A DNA stretch of 47,746 nucleotides, taken from contig QBML01000040.1 in assembly GCA_003242085.1 (NCBI GenBank), forward strand, positions 1 through 47,746, written 5' to 3'. The notes beneath the pieces are model-generated. The model was not told the DNA's origin, did no database searches, and worked only from the letters and a program-made list of their open reading frames with translations. Shown here piece by piece: positions 25,426 through 33,384 of the stretch (its first letter is position 1; the number at the start of each line of letters is the position of its first letter). The position numbers were made by a program, and so were the translations under genes. The stretch comes from Pseudanabaena frigida (lineage in GTDB: Bacteria; Cyanobacteriota; Cyanobacteriia; Pseudanabaenales; Pseudanabaenaceae).

Positions 25426-26553
25426 ATGGAAAACATGGCATTAAAGAATAATACAGCCGCGAAGATTTTGATTGTAGAAGATGAGCTTGTTACTGCAAAT
25501 GCACTTTCAGATGTTCTGTCCGACCTAGGCTATAAAGTTTTAGAAATTGTCGATAGTAGTGATAGCGCGATCGCCTCTATTCATCATCAGGCTCCCGATA
25601 TCATTTTAATGGACATTAAATTGAGAGGATCTGATAGTGGTATTGCTGCGGTTAGCGAGATTCAGAAAATAGCTTCAATCCCAGTAATTTACTTAACAGC
25701 TTTCAGCGATCCTGAGACATTAGAACGCGCGATCGCTACTTCTCCCTACGGATATTTAACTAAGCCACTTAGATATGCTGAAGTAAATATTGCGATCGTG
25801 CTTGCTCTAAAGAAACATCATGAAGAGAAAATATTACAAGAAGCTTTAGATAAAGAGAAAGAGCTGCATATATTGAAATCTCGTTTATTGGCAATGGCAT
25901 CTCATGAATTCTCAACACCAATGTCAGTAATTAGGTTGTTAATTTGGAAATTACAAAACTTTGAAGATCAATTAACTAAAGAAAGCAGATATAAAAATTT
26001 AGCTTCGATTCAATCAGCTATTAAAGATATTAATTGGCTACTTGAAGAAGTAAAGTTTATTTCCTGTTCTGAGTCAGGTAAGTTCCCATTTCATCCAGAG
26101 ACTGTCGATGTGAAAGCTTATTGCCAGCAACTAGTTGAAAGTTTTCAGACAGAGGATAATATATGTAAATGCCGCATCCAATTTCGGAGCTATGGTAAAT
26201 GTCATAAGTTAAAACTTGATAAAAAACTGCTATGGCATATATTTATGAACTTAGTTTCAAATGCTATTAAATATTCCTATGATGGAGGGACGATTGATGT
26301 TGAAGTGAATTGCGACTCACAAAAGTTGATCTTAATTATTTGCGACCATGGAATTGGTATACCTAACGAATATTTGAATAATCTATTTTTGCCATTTTTA
26401 AGAGCTGAAAATGTTGGTAATGTTAAAGGTCTGGGGATGGGATTATATATAGCTAAGCAAGCTGTAGAAGCTCATCAGGGCAAGATAGCTGTTGAGAGCG
26501 AGTTAAATATGGGGACAAAATTTACAGTTGTATTGCCTTCTGCTAATAGTTAA
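25426..26553 (+). CDS. Hybrid response receiver and histidine kinase
   Basis: A two-component sensor with a receiver in front of a kinase. The receiver spans about 14-125, with acidic pocket ED 18-19, phosphoacceptor Asp63 (LMDIKL), Thr91 and Lys113 (TKP). A short coiled linker leads to HisKA with His160 in MASHEFSTP. The ATPase domain has N-box NLVSNAIKYS, G1 CDHGIGIP and G2 GLGMGLYIAKQ. There is no membrane segment or sensor domain, so it is soluble. It probably relays a phosphate received on the receiver to its kinase or to another regulator, by analogy with such REC-HK proteins. The start may be the second Met (25435). Confidence 0.9.
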   Translation: MENMALKNNTAAKILIVEDELVTANALSDVLSDLGYKVLEIVDSSDSAIASIHHQAPDIILMDIKLRGSDSGIAAVSEIQKIASIPVIYLTAFSDPETLERAIATSPYGYLTKPLRYAEVNIAIVLALKKHHEEKILQEALDKEKELHILKSRLLAMASHEFSTPMSVIRLLIWKLQNFEDQLTKESRYKNLASIQSAIKDINWLLEEVKFISCSESGKFPFHPETVDVKAYCQQLVESFQTEDNICKCRIQFRSYGKCHKLKLDKKLLWHIFMNLVSNAIKYSYDGGTIDVEVNCDSQKLILIICDHGIGIPNEYLNNLFLPFLRAENVGNVKGLGMGLYIAKQAVEAHQGKIAVESELNMGTKFTVVLPSANS

Positions 26554-26928
26554 TTAAATCACATCGTTTTGCACTTCTCAAAACCCAAGAAATTGTTTGA
26601 ATGTATTGTGAAATAATGCTTTTAAATAATTTCTTGTACTACATGAAGCCTAAACAGGCTGTATTAATCTTTTTAGAGAAATAAGGTTTATTAATTTTTG
26701 CCGCCTTATTTTTAGTTGTTTATTCATTTAGGCATAAGTCTTTAGACTTATTTTTTATACTGTCCCTGTAGCGATTATTCGTAAAGTTTAGTGTGGATGA
26801 AATCCTGAAAGTTAGATAGGTAAAGAGATGCCTTCTCTAAGTTATTTGTCGATTGCTAAATATAATCCTATCGTAACTGTATTTAACAATACTTTACATA
26901 TAACAAAAACAGTTGTAAGGTTCTAAAC
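26554..26928. other. Intergenic region after the receiver-kinase
   Basis: About 375 bp with no credible gene. It has two weak inverted repeats (agcct/aggct at 26647-26660; aaataagg/ccttattt at 26689-26711), which could end the upstream transcript. Confidence 0.5.
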
Positions 26929-27030
26929 ATGTTAAAAGTCCGTATAAATTTTTTCTTTATTCCTGCATTGTTAACGTTTACCAAAGGAGGTAACGACATG
27001 ACAGAACTAGAGACTGACTGGAAAGATTAA
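26929..27030 (+). CDS. Possible 33-codon ORF with a strong internal ribosome binding site
   Basis: ATG 26929 to TAA 27028-27030 encodes MLKVRINFFFIPALLTFTKG followed by 13 residues ending ELETDWKD. A TAAGG-like site precedes it. An in-frame ATG at 26998 has a very good Shine-Dalgarno, AAGGAGG at 26984-26990 with 7-nt spacing, unusually strong for this window. It would make a 10-residue peptide, MTELETDWKD. The N-terminus is hydrophobic and the end acidic. I do not recognise it. It could be a small membrane protein, a leader peptide for the SDR gene 212 bp downstream, or chance. Confidence 0.35.
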   Translation: MLKVRINFFFIPALLTFTKGGNDMTELETDWKD

Positions 27031-27063
27031 TCTATTTCGACTTATGTTTATTAATTTCTAGCA

Positions 27064-27116
27064 TCGTGACTAAACAAACTTTTTAAAACTCAACGAATAT
27101 AGAAGTTTAGTCATGA
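27064..27116 (+). promoter_or_regulatory. Inverted repeat in the SDR leader region
   Basis: Arms 27064-27075 and 27105-27116 pair over 12 bp with one wobble-type mismatch, around a 29-nt loop. It lies between the small ORF and the SDR gene. The function is not clear. Confidence 0.35.
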
Positions 27117-27242
27117 GTTGCTTGAAATGAAATCATTTCTAGTCTCACAAAATTTACTTAAGTAAGTTTTAATTTAGCGGCATAGGCTGTAAAACTTGCA
27201 TCAATAGAAAAAAGTTGTGAGACCTCAATATTTGGAGGTTTT

Positions 27243-28016
27243 ATGAATGTACGTGGAAAAACGGCTCTAATTACTGGAGCTTCGAGGGGTATTGGTCGAG
27301 CGATCGCTCTAGAGCTAGCTCAACAAGGCGCAAAATGCTTGATTTTGGTGGCTAGAGATCGCGAACGTTTAAACTCTGTCGCTTCAGAAATAGAAGCTTT
27401 GGGAATAGAGGCAATAAGTTTGCCTCTGGATCTATCGCATACAGTTGAAGTAAATATTGCGATCGCCCAAGTATGGCGAGATTTCGGTCCAATTGACTTA
27501 CTAATTAACTGTGCGGGTGTGGCGCATCAATCATCCTTTTTGCGATCGCGCTTACAAGATGTGCAATCAGAAATTGAAGTCAACTTACTTGGCATGTATG
27601 CGATCACCAGAATGGTTGCGAGGCGGATGGCCGTGCAGCGTAATGGCAGGATTGTCAATGTCTCTAGTCTTATGGGCAAGGTTGCTGCGCCAACTATGGC
27701 AACCTATTCAGCAACAAAATTCGCGATCGTGGGATTTACTCAAGCCCTGCGTGGCGAACTAGCGGCTTACAACATCAAAGTGACTGCTCTGCTACCTTCA
27801 CTTACTGATACTGACATGGCTCAAGATCTGCAATGGTTTCGCTGGGTTTCACTGATGACCCCCAAGCAAGTTGCAAGGGCATTGATTTCTGGGTTAGATC
27901 GAGAAGCTCCTGAAATCCTCGTTGGATGGCAGAGCCACCTATCAGTATGGTGTCATCGCCTCTTTCCATCTCTAATGGAAAAAATCCTGCTATATGCTGC
28001 GCCTAAGGTTATCTAA
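27243..28016 (+). CDS. Short-chain dehydrogenase/reductase
   Basis: Classical SDR with a Rossmann fold. The cofactor loop TGASRGIG is at residues 12-19, the NCAG motif near 90, and catalytic residues lie in VNVSSLMG (Ser) and YSATKFAIVG (Tyr, Lys). The C-terminal helix DTDMAQDLQW follows the family's PGxVxTDM position. NADP preference is likely from the Arg after the glycine loop, but not certain. A strong GGAGG site stands 5-6 nt before the ATG. Substrate unknown. 257 aa. Confidence 0.88.
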   Translation: MNVRGKTALITGASRGIGRAIALELAQQGAKCLILVARDRERLNSVASEIEALGIEAISLPLDLSHTVEVNIAIAQVWRDFGPIDLLINCAGVAHQSSFLRSRLQDVQSEIEVNLLGMYAITRMVARRMAVQRNGRIVNVSSLMGKVAAPTMATYSATKFAIVGFTQALRGELAAYNIKVTALLPSLTDTDMAQDLQWFRWVSLMTPKQVARALISGLDREAPEILVGWQSHLSVWCHRLFPSLMEKILLYAAPKVI

Positions 28017-28030
28017 ACCCCAACTAGATA

Positions 28031-28058
28031 TTGAGAAATTGCTCGAGTAATTTCTCAA
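28031..28058 (+). terminator. Hairpin after the SDR gene
   Basis: 10-bp perfect arms (28031-28040 with 28049-28058) around an 8-nt loop, directly before element copy B. Confidence 0.5.
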
Positions 28059-28061
28059 TTC

Positions 28062-28105
28062 AAAACCCAAATAAGAAAGGCGGCGCGAAGCGCCGCCTTT
28101 CTTAT
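28062..28105. repeat. Palindromic interspersed element, copy B (right flank missing)
   Basis: aaaacccaa followed by a 16-bp perfect stem (28071-28086 with 28090-28105) and a gaa loop. The expected gggtttt and right flank are absent; the stop codon of the convergent acetyltransferase lies just beyond (28107). Confidence 0.8.
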
Positions 28106-28106
28106 G

Positions 28107-28676
28107 CTAACCATAGTTGCTTAGGCAATCGAGCGATCGCACGACCGCGTACATCTTGACATCCCAAGTACGTTCTTTAGTGAAAACATAATTATGCAAA
28201 ATCCCTTCAAACTGCATTCCTGCTTTCTCTAGAACTCTTGCTGAACCAACATTTTCTACAGCACAAAATGCTTGAATTCTGAGTAATTGCATCACGTGAA
28301 AGCCAAAGGAGATTGCTGCCTGTGCTGCTTCAGTCATTAATCCCTGTCCCCAATAATCCCTTGCCAGGACGTAGCCTAGCTCAGCGCGTCGATGTATGGG
28401 TGTAGTATGCAAACCGCAAGTTCCAATCAGTTTATTACTTCCTTTTTCGACGATGCCGAAATCTATGCCTTTGCCAGAACGATATAGTTCAAAGGCAATA
28501 TTGTTTAAATATTCGTAGGTATCTTCAATTGATTGATGGGCTTCCCATAGGGTGTAAGTGGTGACTTGCGGATCGCTTGCATAGGCAAAAATATCCTCTG
28601 CATCTTCAATTACCAATTTACGAAGAATTAGTCGTGGTGTTTGCACGATTAGAAATTGCTCTGGCAGATCTAGCAT
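28107..28676 (-). CDS. GNAT acetyltransferase, RimJ/RimL-like
   Basis: Begins with the RimJ/RimL-type opening LIVQTPRLILRKLVIEDAEDI. It contains IGTCGLHTTPIHRRAELGYVLARDYWGQGLMTEA (acetyl-CoA motif A, with GQG reading QGLMTEA) and QAFCAVENVGSARVLEKAGMQFEGIL (motif B). Acetylates protein N-termini or small molecules; the substrate cannot be told from the sequence. 189 aa. Neighbours on both sides are on the plus strand, so it is monocistronic. Confidence 0.88.
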   Translation of the reverse strand: MLDLPEQFLIVQTPRLILRKLVIEDAEDIFAYASDPQVTTYTLWEAHQSIEDTYEYLNNIAFELYRSGKGIDFGIVEKGSNKLIGTCGLHTTPIHRRAELGYVLARDYWGQGLMTEAAQAAISFGFHVMQLLRIQAFCAVENVGSARVLEKAGMQFEGILHNYVFTKERTWDVKMYAVVRSLDCLSNYG

Positions 28677-28924
28677 GGTTTAAATGTCTACAGAGTTAGC
28701 TCTTTGCGGTGACTCTATGCTACGAGCTGGCGATCGCGATAAATTGCTACACAATGCTTTACATTTCACATAGGTTTGCAGACTGAAGGTAAAGTATTTA
28801 AAAGTGATATAGCAATCCTCAATTAATTCTGAGAAATATCCCGCAAGGGGGACAAATCTCAAAACTTGCAAATTTTTATAAAAAAGCCCAATTCCAACCT
28901 CTGAAAAACTAATACGAAACGATT

Positions 28925-29947
28925 ATGACTATTGCCCCTGTCGCTCCTAGTAAGGTTTTACTCAAAGTTCCTGTTGACTCTAAGACTCGTGTGAAACAGT
29001 TCATGCAGAGTTTGCAAGACAGCATTTGCCAAGGTTTAGAAGAACTAGACGGCATAGCCAAGTTTAAACAAGATCAGTGGGAACGTCCTGAAGGCGGCGG
29101 TGGGCGCTCGCGTGTTATTACTGATGGCGACTATTTTGATAAGGGTGGCGTAAATTTTTCTGAAGTATATGGCTCCCAGTTGCCACCAGCAATTTTGCGC
29201 CATCACCCAGAAGTTGCTGGCGAAACATTTTATGCAACAGGGACTTCTATGGTGCTACATCCAAAGAATCCTTATGCCCCAACAGTTCACCTTAACTACC
29301 GTTATTTTGAGGCTGGTCCAATTTGGTGGTTTGGCGGTGGACTCGATCTCACTCCTTACTATGGCTTTGGCGAAGATGCTAAGCATCTGCACACAACACT
29401 TAAAGCTGCTTGCGATCGCCATAATCCTCATTACTATCCTGTATTTAAACAATGGTGTGACGATTACTTTTTCCTCAAGCATCGTGCGGAAACTCGTGGT
29501 GTAGGCGGTATTTTCTTTGACTACCAAAATGGCGAAGACGGACTTTATAAAAATAGTAATGATTCGACCACAGCTCAAGTAATGAGTGATGAGGTCGGTG
29601 ATGTGCATCGTACTTGGGAAGAAATTTTTGCCTTTGTTAACAGTTGTGGTAATTCTTTTCTTCCAGCCTACACCCCAATCGCAAATCGTCGTCGCAATAT
29701 GGAATTTGGCGATCGCGAAAAACAATGGCAGCTATATCGTCGCGGACGCTATGTAGAATTTAATCTTGTCTACGATCGCGGTACTATCTTCGGTCTCCAA
29801 ACCAATGGACGCACTGAATCAATTTTGATGTCACTACCTCCTCTAGTGCGTTGGGACTACGATTATCATCCTGAGCCAAATACTCCTGAAGCTGAACTAA
29901 ATGAAACTTTCTTAAAACCACAAGACTGGATAAACTGGAAAGCCTAA
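28925..29947 (+). CDS. hemF: Oxygen-dependent coproporphyrinogen III oxidase
   Basis: Converts coproporphyrinogen III to protoporphyrinogen IX with O2, for heme and chlorophyll synthesis. Family words are clear: GGGGRSRVI, GVNFSEVYG, HPKNPYAPTVHLNYRYFE, GGGLDLTPYYGF, RGVGGIFFDY, RRGRYVEFNLVYDRGT and LPPLVRWDYDYHPEP. Length 340 aa is standard. The last codons (INWKA and stop) form one arm of a 35-bp inverted repeat. Confidence 0.97.
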   Translation: MTIAPVAPSKVLLKVPVDSKTRVKQFMQSLQDSICQGLEELDGIAKFKQDQWERPEGGGGRSRVITDGDYFDKGGVNFSEVYGSQLPPAILRHHPEVAGETFYATGTSMVLHPKNPYAPTVHLNYRYFEAGPIWWFGGGLDLTPYYGFGEDAKHLHTTLKAACDRHNPHYYPVFKQWCDDYFFLKHRAETRGVGGIFFDYQNGEDGLYKNSNDSTTAQVMSDEVGDVHRTWEEIFAFVNSCGNSFLPAYTPIANRRRNMEFGDREKQWQLYRRGRYVEFNLVYDRGTIFGLQTNGRTESILMSLPPLVRWDYDYHPEPNTPEAELNETFLKPQDWINWKA

Positions 29948-30004
29948 TGAATAAAAAAGCACCCCTTGTGGGGTGCTTTTTTATTCATTAGGCTTTCCAG
30001 TTTA
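29931..30004. terminator. 35-bp perfect inverted repeat spanning the hemF 3' end
   Basis: 29931-29965 is perfectly complementary to 29970-30004, with ttgt as the loop. The inner part (AAAAAAGCACCCC and its complement) is a normal terminator with T6. The outer 17 bp repeat hemF coding sequence, so the minus-strand small ORF ends in the same NWKA-stop. Confidence 0.85.
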
Positions 30005-30161
30005 ATAGATCGATCTGTTCGCGATGTAAATCACTTTTCAATTCTTGCTCGTCACTGGATAAGTCAGTGGGGGGACATTTAATCTCATCAATAAGTTCTT
30101 CATCAATCTCACTGAACAGATTTTTGCTAACCGATAGTGAGTTGACATTCAAAAGAACCAT
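29988..30161 (-). CDS. Small acidic hypothetical protein, C-terminus shared with HemF
   Basis: 57 residues from the ATG at 30161, with a GGAG site about 7 nt upstream. The sequence is MVLLNVNSLSVSKNL, then Glu/Asp-rich (SEIDEELIDEIKCPPTDLSS), ending in LLNWKA. The final NWKA-stop is created by the inverted copy of the hemF 3' end. I do not recognise a domain. It might be a real short gene that gained or lost its end through the inversion. The good ribosome site supports it; the lack of recognisable homology weakens it. Confidence 0.45.
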   Translation of the reverse strand: MVLLNVNSLSVSKNLFSEIDEELIDEIKCPPTDLSSDEQELKSDLHREQIDLLNWKA

Positions 30162-30227
30162 TGCAAGTCTCCATAGCAATATTCGTTTTAGTATAGCTTA
30201 GGCTAAAAACTTGGGAGATGAGATTCA

Positions 30228-30929
30228 GTGTTAGAGATTAACAACCTTAGTGTTAACTATGGCGGCATTCAAGCTTTACAGGATATTAATCTAACGGTCA
30301 ATGAAGGTGAAATTGTGACTTTAATTGGTGCTAATGGGGCGGGTAAAACGACTACTTTACGCACCATTTCCCGATTAGTTACACCGAGATCGGGACAGAT
30401 TATTTATAACGGTAAAAATGTTACGAATTTACGTCCAGATCGAATTGTCCAAGTTGGTATTGCCCATAGTCCAGAGGGGCGAAGAGTATTAGCAAGACAG
30501 ACTGTGCTGGATAATTTAGAATTAGGAGCCTTTTTAAGGAGCGATCGCTGGGGTATCAAAGCTGATATTGAAAAGCAATTTCAGATTTTTCCACGTCTCG
30601 GTGAACGTCGCGATCAATTAGCGGGAACTCTGAGCGGTGGTGAACAGCAAATGTTAGCGATCGCTCGTGCGGTGATGAGTCGCCCTAAATTGTTATTGTT
30701 AGACGAACCAAGCTTAGGATTAGCCCCCCAAATTGTGCGTGAAATTTTCAAAACAATTGATGAGCTAAATAAATCAGGTGTGACTATTTTATTAGTAGAG
30801 CAAAATGCTACCCTAGCTCTACAACATGCTAATCGGGGTTATGTGATGGAGTCAGGGATGATTACGATTGCTGGGCAAGCCTCCGATCTGTTAGTTGATG
30901 AAAGGGTGCGTCAGGCATATTTAGGCTAG
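30228..30929 (+). CDS. livF: Branched-chain amino acid ABC transporter ATPase (LivF-like)
   Basis: ATP-binding subunit of a high-affinity branched-chain/neutral amino-acid importer (N-I type in cyanobacteria). Walker A is GANGAGKTT near residue 34. The LivF-type segment SPEGRRVLARQTVLDNLELGAF is present, then LSGGEQQMLAIARAVMSRPKLLLLDEPSLGLAP (signature plus Walker B) and LLVEQNATLAL (switch His position occupied by Asn-Gln). Starts with GTG. 233 aa, normal for LivF. No livG, livH or livM is in the window, so it acts with proteins encoded elsewhere. Confidence 0.93.
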   Translation: MLEINNLSVNYGGIQALQDINLTVNEGEIVTLIGANGAGKTTTLRTISRLVTPRSGQIIYNGKNVTNLRPDRIVQVGIAHSPEGRRVLARQTVLDNLELGAFLRSDRWGIKADIEKQFQIFPRLGERRDQLAGTLSGGEQQMLAIARAVMSRPKLLLLDEPSLGLAPQIVREIFKTIDELNKSGVTILLVEQNATLALQHANRGYVMESGMITIAGQASDLLVDERVRQAYLG

Positions 30930-31080
30930 AAGCGAGTAAAGCTCACTCTTAGACTAAATAGGACAATTATATTTTGAGGAAACCTTAAGCTTTGCTGGAA
31001 ACTTTTCCTAAATTTGTGTTTTAACCAACACTTTTAACGCACAATTTTAAGTAGATACCTAGCGCGTCATATTGTTTCGT

Positions 31081-32169
31081 ATGATTGAGACCCTCAATAA
31101 GCTGCCTCGTTGGTTTTCCCTAGGCTTGACTTTTCCGTTGATTTTTCTCAACGGATGGTTATTGCTGCTGCTATGCCGAGAATTACAACCATTAGTCAGT
31201 ATCCTCATTACAGCGACAGTTATCTCATTTTTACTAGATTATCCCATTCGCTTTCTGATCAAACTCAAGGTAAAGCGTGGTATTGCTGCAGGACTGGTTA
31301 TCCTCATATTTTTCATGTTGCTGGGTACGTTAGCAATTTTTCTTGTACCGTTGATTTTGGCGCAGGCTAATGAACTGATTGTACGCTTGCCAGAATGGAT
31401 TAAGTCGGGTCAGCAACAACTACAAACTCTTGAGACTTGGGCAATCGCGCAACAATTGCCGATTGATATTAGTAGTACCTTTAATCAACTGATCGAAAAA
31501 TTGACAGGTGTCTTAAGATCGATCACCAGTCAACTTTTTAGCATTGTATTTGGGGCGATCGGCAGCCTCGTCAATATCTTTTTGACATTGATATTTTCAA
31601 TTTTTCTCGTTCTGAGAGGTGAATCTCTGTGGAACGGCTTGCTAAGCTGGTTACCTCAAAAATGGAACGATCGGGTTCGCAATTTACTACCACGAAACTT
31701 TGAGCGTTTCATTGTCGGACAGGTAACTCTAGCGACCATTCTTGGTGTGTCTCAAACCACTGCCATGCTGATTTTAGGTGTTCCCCTTGCTCAACTATTT
31801 GGCTTTGGGATTGGGATTGCGAGTTTGATTCCACTTGGTGGCTCTAGCACGATCGTTACTGTCAGTCTATTGATAGCACTACAAAACTTTTGGTTAGGTG
31901 TAAAGGTTTTATTAGTGGCGGTCGCGATTATTCAAATTGTCGAGAATGTTCTAGGGCCTCGGATTGTTGGCGAATTGACAGGACTAAATCCAGTATGGAT
32001 GTTAGTTTCTTTGGATATTGGATTTAAATTAAATGGAGTTCTCGGCTTGTTAGTTGCTGTACCGATCGCAGGTTTTATTAAAGGAACCTTCGATACAATC
32101 CGTGGCGTAAATAGCTCTGCACCGCCTAAAGCAATCGCTGAAGCCCACACTGAAGTTTCGGTTAAATGA
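31081..32169 (+). CDS. AI-2E family transporter (PerM/YdiK-like)
   Basis: Polytopic membrane protein of the UPF0118 / AI-2E exporter family. Hydrophobic segments occur near residues 10-50, 62-90, 145-180, 205-235, 235-270 and 290-330. The conserved loop LPIDISSTFNQLIEKL is amphipathic. The late motif VENVLGPRIVGELTGLNPVWML is typical of the family. Members export AI-2 or other small molecules or Na+; the substrate is unknown here. I chose the ATG at 31081 (MIETLNKLPRWF) over an upstream TTG at 31072. The terminator is at 32228. Confidence 0.87.
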   Translation: MIETLNKLPRWFSLGLTFPLIFLNGWLLLLLCRELQPLVSILITATVISFLLDYPIRFLIKLKVKRGIAAGLVILIFFMLLGTLAIFLVPLILAQANELIVRLPEWIKSGQQQLQTLETWAIAQQLPIDISSTFNQLIEKLTGVLRSITSQLFSIVFGAIGSLVNIFLTLIFSIFLVLRGESLWNGLLSWLPQKWNDRVRNLLPRNFERFIVGQVTLATILGVSQTTAMLILGVPLAQLFGFGIGIASLIPLGGSSTIVTVSLLIALQNFWLGVKVLLVAVAIIQIVENVLGPRIVGELTGLNPVWMLVSLDIGFKLNGVLGLLVAVPIAGFIKGTFDTIRGVNSSAPPKAIAEAHTEVSVK

Positions 32170-32227
32170 CAAGTTATGGCATAAAAACCCGACTTATTGT
32201 ATAAATAATTCTTTTTAATAACTTATC

Positions 32228-32260
32228 AAATCCATGTAAGTATGATTTACATGGATTTTT
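32228..32260 (+). terminator. Terminator of the AI-2E family gene
   Basis: 12-bp perfect arms (32228-32239 with 32247-32258) with a T5 run at the 3' side. Confidence 0.75.
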
Positions 32261-32337
32261 ATTGTTGAAATAAAGGTAAGATTAGTTTTTAGAGGGAGAT
32301 GCCTAATAATTAACTTACAATATTCTAAAAATTAAAA

Positions 32338-32637
32338 ATGATGCTCGATTTACTTCTAAGTACGGCAGTAAACACTGCTCAAATTCAACTCGTAGCTCAA
32401 TCACAATCATCAACTATTTATCTATCAATCTCAACTACACAATCAACCCGACCAAACTGTGTCACTTACATAGCTAAAAATACCACTGGTAGGCAAGTTA
32501 GAGATATTCAAGTCAACCGTCGCGATCTCCAAGGCAAAATTTATAAGTCTTATTTAATGGGATCCTTGAGTGTTGGGAAAACTATAGCTTTTGATATGTG
32601 CGATAGCTCATTTGTAAATGTGGAAGCAAAGCAATAA
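32338..32637 (+). CDS. Hypothetical protein, possibly exported
   Basis: 99 residues. The first 25 are moderately hydrophobic (MMLDLLLSTAVNTAQIQLVAQ) and may be a short signal or anchor. The rest is beta-rich with NCVTYIAKNTTGRQVRDIQV and two Cys (NCVTY and DMCDSS). No recognised domain. A short intergenic spacer and a clean ATG make it plausible. Not linked to neighbours. Confidence 0.55.
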   Translation: MMLDLLLSTAVNTAQIQLVAQSQSSTIYLSISTTQSTRPNCVTYIAKNTTGRQVRDIQVNRRDLQGKIYKSYLMGSLSVGKTIAFDMCDSSFVNVEAKQ

Positions 32638-32644
32638 AACAGTG

Positions 32645-32737
32645 ATAGCTATCGCCTTTAAACCCAAAAGAGAATGGCAGCGCAAAGCGCCATTCTCTTT
32701 TGGGTTTTATGTCCTAAGCAAAATTTACATTGCTATA
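32645..32737. repeat. Palindromic interspersed element, copy C
   Basis: Arms 32660-32678 and 32689-32707 (19 bp perfect), here with a larger loop containing GCGC-aaa-GCGC-like bases. The right flank (gtcctaagcaaaatttac) ends in ttgctata. The left flank begins atagct. Confidence 0.85.
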
Positions 32738-32869
32738 AATGTATCTTTAAGTTTTTGTAACTTATGCCCCAATCAATAGATCTACTGTTAATCTAAGTAA
32801 AAGAAACATGAGTAGCTCACAAGCGCCGCTCATGTTTCTCTTTTAAAGAACTACTGATAATTTGAGTTT

Positions 32870-33190
32870 ATGAAGCGTTTTCGGGATGAGTGGATTGATG
32901 AATGGTGTCAGGAAAATGGTTGGACTGACCTATTTGTTGAACGTTGCTGTAATTATTGGGCGTTTCCACCAAGTTCCGTGATGCCATTGCCAATTCCTAA
33001 CGATACTCTTCGTGCTATCAAAAATGCTAAAGGGATGAGTGATGATGAAAAAGTTTGGACTTTAGGCGCGATCGCTATTTCCTGTTTAGCATCAATATTT
33101 AGCTATGTCCTTCAAAATCCTTTACCAATTACCTGTGCTTTCGGATGTGTTGCCTTCATCGTCGGACAACTAGAAATCGAAGAATTTTAA
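32870..33190 (+). CDS. Hypothetical membrane protein
   Basis: 106 residues. The N-terminal half is soluble and rich in Trp and Cys (DEWIDEWCQENGWTDLFVERCCNYWAFPP). The C-terminal half has two hydrophobic segments (about residues 61-77 and 82-99: LGAIAISCLASIFSYVLQNP and TCAFGCVAFIVGQ). Looks like a conserved cyanobacterial small protein; I do not know a function. ATG start. Confidence 0.65.
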   Translation: MKRFRDEWIDEWCQENGWTDLFVERCCNYWAFPPSSVMPLPIPNDTLRAIKNAKGMSDDEKVWTLGAIAISCLASIFSYVLQNPLPITCAFGCVAFIVGQLEIEEF

Positions 33191-33229
33191 GAATTTTAAG
33201 TATATAAGTAAGGTTTCTCATTCCTGTTA

Positions 33230-33346
33230 TATAGCTGTAGCCAAGTGTATTAGTACATAAAACCCAAGAAGAGAATGGCGGCGCTTAGCGCCGCCATTCT
33301 CTTCTTGGGTTTTGATTTTGTCCTAACGAGAGTGTCTACAGCTATA
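33230..33346. repeat. Palindromic interspersed element, copy D (complete)
   Basis: The clearest complete copy. Terminal repeats tatagctgtag (33230-33240) and ctacagctata (33336-33346) are perfect. The central stem is 26 bp and perfect (33259-33284 with 33288-33313), starting aaaaccca, with a tta loop at a GCGC apex. Confidence 0.9.
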
Positions 33347-33384
33347 AATAAAAAGGCTCGCATTTGCGAGCCTTTTTATTTATA
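33343..33384 (-). terminator. Terminator of opcA
   Basis: 20-bp perfect arms (33343-33362 with 33365-33384), with A and T runs on both sides. It overlaps the end of element copy D by four bases and contains the opcA stop codon. Confidence 0.85.

Noticed and set aside
28680-28871. 63-aa open frame on the minus strand between the GNAT and hemF genes
   Set aside because: Low-complexity hydrophobic and Cys-rich translation, no ribosome site and no recognisable family; more likely non-coding promoter DNA of hemF.
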